A DNA stretch of 64,000 nucleotides from Flavivirga abyssicola (lineage in GTDB: Bacteria; Bacteroidota; Bacteroidia; Flavobacteriales; Flavobacteriaceae), in assembly GCF_030540775.2 (NCBI RefSeq), contig NZ_CP141266.1, forward strand, positions 4,327,001 to 4,391,000, in the 5' to 3' direction. The position numbers and the translations under genes are program-made. The first letter of the stretch is position 1. Every line of letters begins with the position of its first letter. Shown here piece after piece: positions 11,601 through 19,855 of the stretch. The notes below the pieces were generated by a model that saw nothing but the letters and a program-made list of their open reading frames with translations, was not told where the DNA came from and ran no database searches.

Positions 11601-13072
11601 AAATCCACAAGTCCGGCAAAACTCATTTTTAAGTTTTTATCGTTTACTGTCAGGTTTCCATCAAAAATTTTGTTTCTAACATTTCCAGCAACCTTTACCC
11701 CTTTATAGTTGTAATTGTTATAATCAACATCAAAAACATCTCCTTTTACCTGTGTATTAACATTCTCTGCGATAAACCCTTTACCGTTTACATCAAAATT
11801 TAGAGACGCATTTCCAACTGCCGGATCATTAAGAAATGTACCAAAATCAAATTCTTCAAAAATGATATTTCCTTTATAGGAAGCGTTATCGATGTCATTA
11901 ATTTTTGTTATTTCTAAATTAGAGTCAACAAAACCTAATTCGGTCACTATTTCTATATCTGCAATAACCGTAGAACTTGTTACTTGAGAGTTTCCTACTA
12001 TAATAAACATGCCAAGTCTATTAAACGACGAGGGTATGGCGTCTCCTAGAACGTTTGGCAATAGCCCTTTTAAATCTCTATATGTAGAAGAAAGGTTTCG
12101 AAAATACCCGTTCATATAAAAATTGTCATTTTCTTTATTAAACAAATTTTTGAAATTGATGTCTCCATAAACCCTAGTATTCCTACTGGTATTCAATTTT
12201 AAATTTGTTGTTTGCAGGTCGTTTAAAGTACCTGATAAATTGACACTAAACTTGGCAGATTGATTGGCGCCAAATTCATTGTAGAATGTATTAAGTTCAT
12301 CTAATTGAACATTAGAGTCTTTAAAACTTGCAGAAACCAAAACTTTATCTGTAAAGAATTGCAGATCTTTTCTATCATAAGAAAACTTTAAATCTCCATT
12401 TAAAACAGACTTAGGTGTTTTTATTTGAAGATTTGCAAACGTCATATCTTTTAATGTATATGCAAAATCTGTCATTAAATTTTCCATAACCAAGCCTCGG
12501 CTATCAATAAGAGACAACGTATTAATTCTAGCACTTACATCACTTCCTTTAATTAAAAAATTGGTTGCATTAATGTTTAGGTTATTAAAATGAAGCACAT
12601 TTGTGGTTTCTCTATTTTCATCAGATAGATTAAAAATACCGTTATAAATAGAAACATCGCTAGAGGATAGTAGAAAACTTCCATCTCCTTTTGTTGGGTT
12701 GTCTCCTTCTAGCTTAGCAACAAAAATATCTAGATTGGTATCTCTTGAACCTTCATAGGTTTTAATATTAAAAACCAAACCTATAATGTCTATATCTCCG
12801 AATTCTAATTTACCATTAGATAAATTCCCATAATTTAAAATAGACGTATTTAATTCGGTGATGTTTATAAGCGTATCTTTCTTATAATCTTCTATGTAAA
12901 TATTTTTTAGTTCAACATCGCCATTAAACTGTAAACCAATCTTATCGATGTTTATATTCGTACCAAAATCATTGTTGATTCTTTTCGTAGCATAATTCCC
13001 CAAACTGGTTTGAATTGCGGGTATAGAAAGCACAAGCACCAAAATGATGAAAAGCAGCAAAATAATGCCCAC
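8663..13072 (-). CDS. tamB: TamB-like translocation and assembly module protein
   Basis: About 1470 residues. An N-terminal membrane anchor (GIILLLFIILVLVLSIPAI) is followed by a very long periplasmic region of repeated beta-strands (AsmA/DUF490-like). A conserved C-terminal TamB domain (about 1000-1420) includes the GRGRGGLLVEINTNGKFNMWGDF block. TamB bridges inner and outer membranes and is linked to outer-membrane protein and lipid transport. GTG 13072 falls at the very edge of the membrane segment. The open frame continues upstream to codon 13117 with a basic stretch (KKSIKKLFKIVLKIV) expected of a real N-terminus, but it offers only ATT or ATA starts. The true start is therefore probably upstream of the coordinates given. 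Divergent from tsaD. Confidence 0.85.
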   Translation of the reverse strand: MGIILLLFIILVLVLSIPAIQTSLGNYATKRINNDFGTNINIDKIGLQFNGDVELKNIYIEDYKKDTLINITELNTSILNYGNLSNGKLEFGDIDIIGLVFNIKTYEGSRDTNLDIFVAKLEGDNPTKGDGSFLLSSSDVSIYNGIFNLSDENRETTNVLHFNNLNINATNFLIKGSDVSARINTLSLIDSRGLVMENLMTDFAYTLKDMTFANLQIKTPKSVLNGDLKFSYDRKDLQFFTDKVLVSASFKDSNVQLDELNTFYNEFGANQSAKFSVNLSGTLNDLQTTNLKLNTSRNTRVYGDINFKNLFNKENDNFYMNGYFRNLSSTYRDLKGLLPNVLGDAIPSSFNRLGMFIIVGNSQVTSSTVIADIEIVTELGFVDSNLEITKINDIDNASYKGNIIFEEFDFGTFLNDPAVGNASLNFDVNGKGFIAENVNTQVKGDVFDVDYNNYNYKGVKVAGNVRNKIFDGNLTVNDKNLKMSFAGLVDFSEVIKKYDFEANVDYANLKALNFVKKDSLSIFRSRVRMNMNASNYDDAYGKISFRNTSYKNQNDNYYFNKLDVLSRFEGATRFIEFNSPDIIEGDLKGRFVFKDLRKLFENSLGHIYTNYEPHEVATNQSIDFNFKIYNKIIEVVYPEIELGKNTFIRGRVESDEKNFKLTFKSPKIRLLDNFASHIELQVDNSNPLFNTYIEVDSLKTKHYNVSKFNLINVTVNDTLFMRSEFKGGKRNNDSYNLSFYHTINEEKESVIGFKKSDVTIKNNKWFINENKDRFNKIAFNKGFTKFDIDRLRINHNNEEIKLSGILRDSTEKDLKLSFKNVDLAKITPDIDSLSLAGNVNGKLDILQKNGNYLPNSSVIIDDFKVNDFLLGSFDAAITGNKTLTNYKLDVTIKNDTSRSFSAKGDISVLGDDAKIDADLNFDDFNLVPLNPLLDGVLTNIRGKVSGDVNVIGRLKHPDINGDLTLNDAGLGIPYLNVDYDFKRNASVTLKNQSFIFNKIQIRDTKFNSKGELNGSLNHVNFSKWSLGLNLKTPRLLVLDTKETEDALYYGTGFVGGRASIVGPTEELVIDVVGATKRGTVFKIPLSDAESFGDNSFIHFITKDEKEARKKGEEVVFNEIKGLELDFDLDLTEEAEVEIIIDKNTGHSLKGRGRGGLLVEINTNGKFNMWGDFSVFEGVYNFAYGGLIQKEFIVQPGGTLAWNGDPLNAIMDMNAIYKTQANPSPLLDNPINRSIPVELNISLKGNLEKPDPDFSFEFPNVNSTIKSELQYRLESADDKQNQALYLISTGSFSRGLNELNFSGTIAERLNGIISGIFGNGDSKLNLGVNYEAGQNRPDYQTDNRVVATIQTQISDRVLINGKVGVPVGGAGATETVIAGDVEIDFLLNEEGTLTAKVFNRENSIRNFGEDIGYTQGIGLSYSVDFDTFKELLQKFFKKPEKEEKIPEEKTQEIDANALPDFITVKPSTQK

Positions 13073-13140
13073 TATTTTTAATACTATTTTAAAGAGTTTT
13101 TTGATACTTTTTTTAATTATAATTTAAATTAAGAATATCC

Positions 13141-13148
13141 TATTTTTG
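13141..13148 (+). promoter_or_regulatory. Possible tsaD promoter (-7 box)
   Basis: TATTTTTG matches the Bacteroidota -7 consensus TAnnTTTG in the tamB/tsaD divergent gap, 77 bp before tsaD. No clear -33 box was seen, so support is weak. Confidence 0.3.
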
Positions 13149-13224
13149 CACTTACGAATAAAAACTATAGGTTAGATTTTTATTTTGTTTCAAAATTAAC
13201 AATTATTGTGCCTAATATTTACTA

Positions 13225-14247
13225 ATGTCCTCACAAAATATTTACATTCTGGGAATTGAGTCATCATGCGATGATACAGCTGCAGCTATAATACACAACG
13301 GGAAAATTTTAAGCAATGTTGTGGCAAGTCAAAAAATACACGAAGAGTTTGGTGGTGTGGTGCCTGAATTAGCATCCAGAGCACACCAACAAAATATTGT
13401 TCCTGTAGTACACCAAGCATTGAAAAAAGCTGGTATATCTAAAGATCAACTACACGCTATTGCATTTACTCGTGGCCCAGGTTTAATGGGGTCTTTATTA
13501 GTAGGAACCTCCTTTGCCAAATCTTTAGCTTATGGTTTAAATATCCCACTAATAGATGTTAACCATATGCAAGCACACATTCTGGCGCATTTTATAGATG
13601 AAGAAGGTTTTGAAAAACCATCATTTCCTTTTATTGCAATGACGATTTCTGGCGGACACACCCAGATTGTTGAAGTGAAAAACTATTTTGACATGACTGT
13701 TATTGGTGAAACTATTGATGATGCCGTGGGAGAAGCTTATGATAAAAGTGGAAAAATTCTTGGTTTAGGATATCCAGCAGGACCAGAAATTGATAAGCGT
13801 GCACAAAAAGGCAACCCAAAAGCCTATCAATTTACAAAACCAAAAGTTGATGGCTTAAACTTTAGCTTTTCTGGCTTAAAAACAGCAATTCTTTATTTTA
13901 TTCAGCGAGAAGTAAAGGCAAACCCTAATTTTATTGAAGAAAACCTAAACGATATTTGTGCTTCTATTCAATATACCATCATTGGTATTCTAATTGATAA
14001 ATTAAAACTTGCTACAAAACAAACAGGCATTAAACAAATTGCTATTGGTGGTGGAGTTTCTGCAAATTCTGGTATCCGTCAAGCTTTAAAAGATGGGGAA
14101 CAAAAATTTGGTTGGACTACTTACGTTCCTAAATTTGAGTTTACCACAGATAATGCTGCTATGATAGCTATTGTTGGTTATTTAAAATACTTAGAAGGTG
14201 ATTTTGCCGAACAAGGTGTTACAGCTTCAGCTAGACTTAAAATATAG
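13225..14247 (+). CDS. tsaD: tRNA N6-threonylcarbamoyladenosine transferase component TsaD
   Basis: A 340-residue enzyme that transfers threonylcarbamoyl from TC-AMP to A37 of ANN-reading tRNAs, together with TsaB and TsaE. It starts IYILGIESSCDDTAAA, carries the metal-binding NHMQAH motif (HxxxH), the nucleotide-binding ISGGHTQ and GGGVSANSG loops, and the TTDNAAM segment near the C-terminus. Length and order of motifs are typical. The gene is divergent from tamB and is followed by a repeat-rich spacer before rsmE. Confidence 0.97.
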   Translation: MSSQNIYILGIESSCDDTAAAIIHNGKILSNVVASQKIHEEFGGVVPELASRAHQQNIVPVVHQALKKAGISKDQLHAIAFTRGPGLMGSLLVGTSFAKSLAYGLNIPLIDVNHMQAHILAHFIDEEGFEKPSFPFIAMTISGGHTQIVEVKNYFDMTVIGETIDDAVGEAYDKSGKILGLGYPAGPEIDKRAQKGNPKAYQFTKPKVDGLNFSFSGLKTAILYFIQREVKANPNFIEENLNDICASIQYTIIGILIDKLKLATKQTGIKQIAIGGGVSANSGIRQALKDGEQKFGWTTYVPKFEFTTDNAAMIAIVGYLKYLEGDFAEQGVTASARLKI

Positions 14248-14300
14248 TTGGCAGTATTCAGTTGCAGTTGGCAGTATTTGGTATTGTTGTTCTCGATTTT

Positions 14301-14338
14301 TTCTTTGCGTCTTTGCGTCTTTGCGCCTTTGCGAGAAA
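14301..14338. repeat. ctttgcg heptamer repeat, copy 1
   Basis: Four tandem units of the form (t)ctttgcg[t/c] followed by gagaaa. An inverted related copy lies at 16741-16771. This short family recurs in intergenic DNA of flavobacteria. It is preceded by a direct repeat of ttggcagtatt at about 14249-14280. Confidence 0.75.
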
Positions 14339-14407
14339 TTAATATAGTTTGCTACATAAGTAGCTCAAAAAATCAAAAATCCGCAATCGTAAATCGTAAA
14401 TCCTTTT

Positions 14408-14415
14408 TATCTTCG
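14408..14415 (+). promoter_or_regulatory. Possible rsmE promoter (-7 box), near-leaderless
   Basis: TATCTTCG differs by one base from the TAnnTTTG consensus and ends 4 bp before the rsmE ATG. The spacing would give an almost leaderless transcript. Support is weak. Confidence 0.25.
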
Positions 14416-14419
14416 CTTT

Positions 14420-15127
14420 ATGCAATTATTTTACAATCCAGAGATTACAGATAGTACTACGCAGTTTTCTTTTCCTAAAGAAGAAAGTAAGCATATTGTT
14501 AAGGTCTTACGAAAGCATGTTGGAGACATATTGCACATTACAAACGGGCACGGGTGGTTGTTTACAGCTGAAGTTACCATACCAAATACCAATAAATGTA
14601 TCGCTACTATTGTATCTAAATCTCAACAGTTAAAAAGAGATTATCGCTTACATTTAGCAGTAGCACCAACAAAAATGAACGATCGTTATGAATGGTTTTT
14701 AGAAAAAGCTACTGAAATAGGCATCGATAGTATTACACCTATTTTTTGTGATCATAGTGAACGCAAAGTCATTAAACCAGAACGTTTTGAACGTATTTTA
14801 CAATCAGCAATGAAACAGTCCCTAAATTGTTATTTGCCCATATTAAATGATGCTATGCCTTTCAAAACTTTTATAAAACAGGATTTTAAAGGTGATTTGT
14901 TTATTGCACATTGCGAAGAAACCGATAAAAAGTCCTTAAAACAAGAACTAAGACCAAAACGGGACATAACTATTTTAATTGGCCCCGAAGGTGATTTTAG
15001 CATTAAAGAAATCGAACAAGCGCTTCAAAAAAACTTCTCTCCTGTTACTCTTGGAGACAGCCGATTACGTACAGAAACAGCTGCCATTGTTGCTTGTCAT
15101 TCGGTGGCTTTTATTAACGAATTATAA
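14420..15127 (+). CDS. rsmE: 16S rRNA (uracil(1498)-N3)-methyltransferase
   Basis: A 235-residue SPOUT-class methyltransferase that methylates U1498 of 16S rRNA. An N-terminal PUA-like part (EESKHIVKVLRKHVGDILHI) is followed by the knot domain. The knot domain has KMNDRYEWFLEKATEIG, SERKV, the SAM-loop ILIGPEGDFS, and LGDSRLRTETAAI near the C-terminus. The stop codon overlaps by 6 bp the stop of the convergent DUF1223 gene. Confidence 0.95.
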   Translation: MQLFYNPEITDSTTQFSFPKEESKHIVKVLRKHVGDILHITNGHGWLFTAEVTIPNTNKCIATIVSKSQQLKRDYRLHLAVAPTKMNDRYEWFLEKATEIGIDSITPIFCDHSERKVIKPERFERILQSAMKQSLNCYLPILNDAMPFKTFIKQDFKGDLFIAHCEETDKKSLKQELRPKRDITILIGPEGDFSIKEIEQALQKNFSPVTLGDSRLRTETAAIVACHSVAFINEL

Positions 15128-15850
15128 TTTTTGTTGACTCCCTCCAGTAATATCCAAATTTTCAGTCTGGACAAATGCTACTATCGATAAATCATCATTC
15201 TGATTTACTATATCTGGAATAGGAAGGCTTAATTTGCCTTCTTTCGAATCTAAATTTAAGAACATTTCTTCTACGACAATATTGGAGTTTTTAAGTGTTC
15301 TATTCTTATTTTCACCGCGCTTGATTGAAGTGATTCGCTCATTAATGACCAACGCCACTCGCAATGTTTTTTTATTAATAACTCCTTCTATTTTATAATT
15401 TAAAGAAATAGCAGCATTATCTTTTTTAATATTACTAAGTTCTACCATATTTACAGCACTTTTACTTAAGTAGGTATTGAGTTTCGACTTCATAATACCT
15501 TTATTGGAACCTACAAAATGTTCTTTTCCATTTACGACAATCTGTGGTGTATAAATGGAACTGCTATTAAACTTATGCCCGTATTTGCGTTGTTTATCGC
15601 TAAACACTTTCTTACTAAAAGGGTCTCTCCAGCCAATGTAATTCCAATAATCTACATGGTAAGACAAGGCTATTACCTCATCATCAGAATATTTAGTCTT
15701 AACTTCATTTAATAAATTATCAGCCGGCGGACAGCTAGAACATCCTTGTGAGGTAAACAACTCTAAAACTACAACAGGATTAAATGTCTCTTTTTTTTCC
15801 GGTTGAAATAAAAATGATGATATTATTATGGTTAAAAGTATCTTTTGCAT
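15122..15850 (-). CDS. DUF1223 secreted thioredoxin-like protein
   Basis: A 242-residue protein from ATG 15850 (MQKILLTIIISSFLF), which gives a proper signal peptide. A longer frame from 15955 would add 35 non-hydrophobic and basic residues and overlap the divergent gene's start. After the signal it has VVVLELFTSQGCSSCPPAD, a CxxC-bearing thioredoxin-like strand-turn typical of DUF1223, then SYHVDYWNYIGWRDPF and YTPQIVVNGKEHFVGS. The molecular function of the family is not established; a redox or thiol role is inferred from the CxxC. The gene is convergent with rsmE and divergent from the DUF4159 gene, 25 bp away. Confidence 0.85.
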   Translation of the reverse strand: MQKILLTIIISSFLFQPEKKETFNPVVVLELFTSQGCSSCPPADNLLNEVKTKYSDDEVIALSYHVDYWNYIGWRDPFSKKVFSDKQRKYGHKFNSSSIYTPQIVVNGKEHFVGSNKGIMKSKLNTYLSKSAVNMVELSNIKKDNAAISLNYKIEGVINKKTLRVALVINERITSIKRGENKNRTLKNSNIVVEEMFLNLDSKEGKLSLPIPDIVNQNDDLSIVAFVQTENLDITGGSQQKL

Positions 15851-15875
15851 AGCAATTCTTTTTATTTTTGACTTT

Positions 15876-16547
15876 ATGATACTTAGTTGGGTGAAAATCA
15901 AAAATCTTACAAAAATTATCGTCATTAGTATGTCTTTAATGACTGGTAACTGCATGGCTCAAGATTTAGCTATTTTAAAATATAAGGGTGGCGGCGATTG
16001 GTATGGTAATCCTACAGCATTACCTAATTTGATAGCTTTCTGTAACCAAAACATAAACACTAAAATAACGCCTAAACCACAAACCGTTGAAGTTGGCAGT
16101 ACCGATATTTTTCAATACCCCTTATTACATATGACTGGGCACGGTAATGTTTTTTTTAGCGAAACGGATGCGGAAAATCTAAGAAACTACCTCATATCTG
16201 GCGGTTTTTTGCACATAGACGACAATTACGGCATGGAACCTTTTATAACTAAAGAGCTTAAAAAGGTATTTCCCGATAAAGATTTAATTGAACTTTCTAC
16301 GAGTCATAAAATATTTAATACGCCTTATAAGTTTTCACAGGGCTTACCTAAAATTCATGAGCATGATGGAAAACGTCCACAGGCTTTTGGTATTTTTCAG
16401 GATGATCGATTGGTCGTGTTATTTACTTATGAAAGCGATTTAGGTGATGGCTGGGAAGATACGGAAGTACATAATGATCCTGCCGATGTTAGAGAAAAAG
16501 CGCTTAAAATGGGGGCTAATATTGTTACATATGCTTTTGAAAATTAA
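15876..16547 (+). CDS. DUF4159 exported protein
   Basis: A 223-residue protein from ATG 15876 (MILSWVKIKNLTKII) with a signal-like hydrophobic stretch ending MAQD. Earlier starts at 15828 would place the beginning inside the divergent DUF1223 gene. Core features of DUF4159 are visible: LKYKGGGDWYGNPTALPNL, HMTGHGNVFF, GGFLHIDDNYG, and FGIFQDDRLVVLFTYESDLGDGWED. The fold resembles class I glutamine amidotransferase-like domains. The role is unknown. In Bacteroidota it often travels with RNA methyltransferase genes, as here. Confidence 0.85.
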   Translation: MILSWVKIKNLTKIIVISMSLMTGNCMAQDLAILKYKGGGDWYGNPTALPNLIAFCNQNINTKITPKPQTVEVGSTDIFQYPLLHMTGHGNVFFSETDAENLRNYLISGGFLHIDDNYGMEPFITKELKKVFPDKDLIELSTSHKIFNTPYKFSQGLPKIHEHDGKRPQAFGIFQDDRLVVLFTYESDLGDGWEDTEVHNDPADVREKALKMGANIVTYAFEN

Positions 16548-16559
16548 GCTCTGTTTTTG

Positions 16560-16718
16560 ATGAAAGATCTTGTTGTAGTTCTTATTGAATTTATTTTTCA
16601 CACTAATATTAACGAAGAAATCACTTTAAAAAAAGTATTAATAATAGTCTTTAAGGTTTTAATGTTTTTACTGGTTCTTTCAATTATAATGTGGGTTTTA
16701 TTAAACTATAACGAATAA
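16560..16718 (+). CDS. Small single-span membrane protein
   Basis: A 52-codon gene starting 12 bp after the DUF4159 stop. An N-terminal half with acidic residues (MKDLVVVLIEF, TNINEE) and Lys precedes one long hydrophobic helix (VLMFLLVLSIIMWVLL). No family was recognised. Its position and direction fit a DUF4159 operon, and its composition is that of a real inner-membrane mini-protein. Confidence 0.5.
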   Translation: MKDLVVVLIEFIFHTNINEEITLKKVLIIVFKVLMFLLVLSIIMWVLLNYNE

Positions 16719-16740
16719 ATTTTCTGAATGCTTAAAAATT

Positions 16741-16823
16741 TTTCTCGCAAAGACGCAAAGGCGCAAAGAAACACTGATACTGAATACTGATACTCGACAC
16801 TGAATACTGAACACTGGATACTC
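16741..16823. repeat. ctttgcg repeat, inverted copy, plus actgaata repeats
   Basis: 16741-16771 (tttctcgcaaag then gcgcaaagaaa) is the reverse-complement counterpart of the 14301-14338 repeat. It is followed to 16823 by a run of short imperfect direct repeats based on actgaatactga, ending just before the SpoU gene. The two copies flank a 2.4-kb block in inverted orientation. Confidence 0.7.
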
Positions 16824-16827
16824 AAAA

Positions 16828-17328
16828 ATGCAACTAACCCATTACAACATAAACTTTTCAAAGCGCTCCTTCCCCATTACTTTGGTTTGTGACAATGTTA
16901 CTAATGCACCTAATATTGGTAGTCTGTTTAGAATTTCTGATGCTTTTGGAGTTGAAAAATTTATCCTCTGTGGAGATCATATTCCACTTGGAAGAAAAAT
17001 GACAAAAACGTCAAGGGCTACCGAAAAATCTGTTGATTATGACATGGCTCAATCTGCTTCAGAAGTCATTGAATCTTTAAAAAATAAGGGCTTTCAAATT
17101 ATTTCATTAGAAATTACAGATACTAGCAAACCTATTCATAATTTCAAATTTTCTGCTAAAAAACCTATTGCTTTGGTTATTGGCGATGAAAATTTTGGAG
17201 TATCTGATACTATTTTAAATATGTCTGACGCTGTTATTCACATAGATATGTTTGGGCAAAATAGCAGTATGAATGTGGTACAAGCTACTAATATTGTTTT
17301 ATATGAAATAACGAAGCAATTATTATAA
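16828..17328 (+). CDS. SpoU/TrmH-family RNA 2'-O-methyltransferase
   Basis: A 166-residue protein consisting of just the SPOUT catalytic domain. Three family motifs are in order: NAPNIGSLFRISDAFG (motif 1), ALVIGDENFGVS (motif 2) and IDMFGQNSSMNVVQATNIVLYE (motif 3, knot). There is no N-terminal substrate-binding extension. It would 2'-O-methylate a ribose in tRNA or rRNA; which position cannot be told from sequence. Confidence 0.9.
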   Translation: MQLTHYNINFSKRSFPITLVCDNVTNAPNIGSLFRISDAFGVEKFILCGDHIPLGRKMTKTSRATEKSVDYDMAQSASEVIESLKNKGFQIISLEITDTSKPIHNFKFSAKKPIALVIGDENFGVSDTILNMSDAVIHIDMFGQNSSMNVVQATNIVLYEITKQLL

Positions 17329-17427
17329 ATCATACCAGATATAAAGTGGGCAACTAAGTAAAATTAGTGTATGCGATTTCTCTCTTTGGTTCGAAATGAC
17401 TAGATTTACTATTCTAAACTAAATCAA

Positions 17428-18516
17428 TTGACTTCTAACACAATTTCTAACGGTATTTTAAAAGCTATAGCTATTATTTTAGGTATTGCCTTAGTACTTT
17501 ACTTTTTATATCAAATACAGGCTGTCATTGGTTATATAGCGATTGCAGCGGTGATTTCATTAATAGGAAGACCAATCGTATTATTTTTAGAACGTCGATT
17601 AAAATTCAAAAACACCATTGCTGTAATAGTTACCATGGTAGTTCTTTTAGGATTATTTTTAGGATTAGTAGGCTTATTTATTCCTTTGGTTATAAAGCAG
17701 GGACAAAATTTATCGCTGTTAAACATTGATGAGCTACAGGTTAATATAGAGAACTTATATGTAGAAATTATTAATTATTTCGATTTACATCAAATAGATT
17801 TAGAACAATCCATTAAGGAGTCTAATTTGTTAGCTAAAATAGATTATTCACTGATTCCTGATTTCTTAAACTCTGTTGTAAGTGGCTTAGGCAGTTTTAG
17901 TATAGGACTCTTTTCTGTGCTTTTTATATCGTTTTTCTTTCTAAAGGATAGTCGATTATTTGAAAATGGTCTTCTCACTTTTATACCAGATAACAAGGAA
18001 TCTCGATGGAAAAACTCATCAACCAAAATTAAAGATTTACTTTCTAGGTACTTTGTAGGACTCATTTTCCAAATATTAATCCTGTTTATTATCTACACCA
18101 TTGGCTTACTTATTATTGGTGTTGAAAACCCTATCGTTATAGCGTTTCTATGTGCCTTATTAAACCTAATTCCTTATGTTGGACCTTTAGTTGGCGCTTT
18201 ATTAATGATAACATTAACAATGACGAGCAATCTTGGAGAAAGCTTTAGTGAAGTTATTCTACCCAAAACATTTTGGGTATTTATTGTATTTGCCATTGGG
18301 CAGTTAGTTGATAATTTTGGCAGTCAGCCAGTTATATTTTCAAAAAGCGTAAAATCACATCCGCTGGAAATATTTTTGGTGATTTTAACTACTGGGATCT
18401 TATTCGGTGTTATTGGATTAATTATCGCTGTTCCTGCATACACAGCAATAAAAGTAATCTTAAAAGAGTTTTTATCTGAAAACAAAATCGTAAAGAAACT
18501 CACAAAAGATTTATAA
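17428..18516 (+). CDS. AI-2E/PerM family membrane transporter
   Basis: A 362-residue polytopic membrane protein. It has hydrophobic segments near residues 10-30, 33-50, 60-85, 150-175, 205-232, 236-268 and 300-345. The conserved LLNLIPYVGPLVGALL and a C-terminal VDNFGSQPVIFSKSVKSHPLEIF block match the AI-2E transporter (PerM/UPF0118) family. Members export or import diverse small molecules or ions; the substrate is unknown. The start is TTG 17428, with no better codon upstream. The next gene begins 9 bp downstream, so they are probably co-transcribed. Confidence 0.85.
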   Translation: MTSNTISNGILKAIAIILGIALVLYFLYQIQAVIGYIAIAAVISLIGRPIVLFLERRLKFKNTIAVIVTMVVLLGLFLGLVGLFIPLVIKQGQNLSLLNIDELQVNIENLYVEIINYFDLHQIDLEQSIKESNLLAKIDYSLIPDFLNSVVSGLGSFSIGLFSVLFISFFFLKDSRLFENGLLTFIPDNKESRWKNSSTKIKDLLSRYFVGLIFQILILFIIYTIGLLIIGVENPIVIAFLCALLNLIPYVGPLVGALLMITLTMTSNLGESFSEVILPKTFWVFIVFAIGQLVDNFGSQPVIFSKSVKSHPLEIFLVILTTGILFGVIGLIIAVPAYTAIKVILKEFLSENKIVKKLTKDL

Positions 18517-18525
18517 TATTATTTT

Positions 18526-19701
18526 TTGAACACCTTCATTTTAAATACTGAAATTCAAGAATTTATACATAAGCATTTAAATTCTGATGTAGCGTCATTA
18601 CTACTCAAAGGCGCGTCGTTTCCCAATGTTGAAATCAAAGATCTTATAGAACAAATTGAGGCAAAAAAGCGCTGTGAAAAAAAGTTGCCAACATGGTTTC
18701 ATTGTAAAAATATATATTATCCAAATAAGTTAAATATTGAACAAACATCTTCTGAAATAACGGCTCAACATAAAGCTAGTTTGATTAATGGCGATGACGT
18801 TATAGATTTAACAGGCGGCTTTGGAATAGATTGTTATTATTTTTCAAAGGTATTTAAAACAGTGATGCATTGCGAAATCAATGAAAGCTTATCAAACATT
18901 GTAAGTCATAACTACAAACAACTAGAAGTCAATAATATTGAAACCAAAAATACAGATGGTATCAACTATTTAAAAACTTCGAAAAAGCAATTTAATTGGA
19001 TTTATATTGATCCTTCCAGAAGACATGATAGTAAGGGAAAGGTCTTCTTTTTAAATGATTGTCTCCCTAACGTTCCAGAGCATATCGATTTGTTATTTAA
19101 TCATTCAAAAAACGTTATGATTAAAACATCTCCTTTACTAGATTTATCTGTTGGTATTAATGAATTAAAGTATGTAAAAACAATTCATATTGTTGCTGTA
19201 AATAATGAGGTAAAAGAGTTGCTCTGGGTATTAGAAAATGGTTTTAAAGGCGATATAAGTATCCATACTGTAAATATTAAAAAAGAATCGAAAACGTTCT
19301 TTAAATTTTCAATAGAAACTGAAAAAACTTCAGAATCAAAATACCATCCACCACTCTCCTATTTATATGAACCAAATAGTGCTATTTTAAAGGCGGGAGC
19401 TTTTCATGCTATAAGTAATCAGCTTAATGTATACAAACTTCATAAGCATTCGCATTTATACACAAGTGATTCTCTAATTGATTTTCCTGGTAGAATTTTT
19501 AAGATAGAAAGCTTTATTCCGTACAATAAAAAAGAATTGAAAAAGCTAGGGATTTCCAAAGCCAACATTACTACTCGTAATTTCCCTGAAACAGTTCAAC
19601 AGATTCGAAAAAAGTTCAATATTAAAGATGGTGGCAACATTTACTTATTCTTTACTACTGATGTGAATGATAACAGAATTGTATTAATAGTTTCTAAATA
19701 A
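18526..19701 (+). CDS. THUMP-like class I SAM-dependent methyltransferase
   Basis: A 391-residue protein. An N-terminal helical part contains KLPTWFHCKNIYYPNKLNIEQ, which resembles the entry of THUMP-like RNA methyltransferases. The Rossmann domain follows with motif I VIDLTGGFGIDCYYF (about residues 88-102), an acidic CEINE ribose-binding loop, and the YIDPSRRHD active-site motif (about 160). A C-terminal THUMP-like region ends near NIYLFFTTD. It is a predicted RNA-modifying enzyme with unknown target. The start is TTG 18526. Confidence 0.8.
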   Translation: MNTFILNTEIQEFIHKHLNSDVASLLLKGASFPNVEIKDLIEQIEAKKRCEKKLPTWFHCKNIYYPNKLNIEQTSSEITAQHKASLINGDDVIDLTGGFGIDCYYFSKVFKTVMHCEINESLSNIVSHNYKQLEVNNIETKNTDGINYLKTSKKQFNWIYIDPSRRHDSKGKVFFLNDCLPNVPEHIDLLFNHSKNVMIKTSPLLDLSVGINELKYVKTIHIVAVNNEVKELLWVLENGFKGDISIHTVNIKKESKTFFKFSIETEKTSESKYHPPLSYLYEPNSAILKAGAFHAISNQLNVYKLHKHSHLYTSDSLIDFPGRIFKIESFIPYNKKELKKLGISKANITTRNFPETVQQIRKKFNIKDGGNIYLFFTTDVNDNRIVLIVSK

Positions 19702-19855
19702 AAAGACCTTACTTTTTATCCTGTAGGTATTTATGTATATTTAAGCGCATAAATATTTTATATATAATCACTTATATACATATTAGTAAATCATATGATT
19801 TTCCAAAATGTTTTAAATAAGTGAAACAACAACATATGAATTTTAGACATAAGTT

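Noticed and set aside
14248-14454. 68-codon plus-strand frame between tsaD and rsmE
   Set aside because: It runs through the ctttgcg repeat and overlaps the rsmE start; composition is not protein-like.
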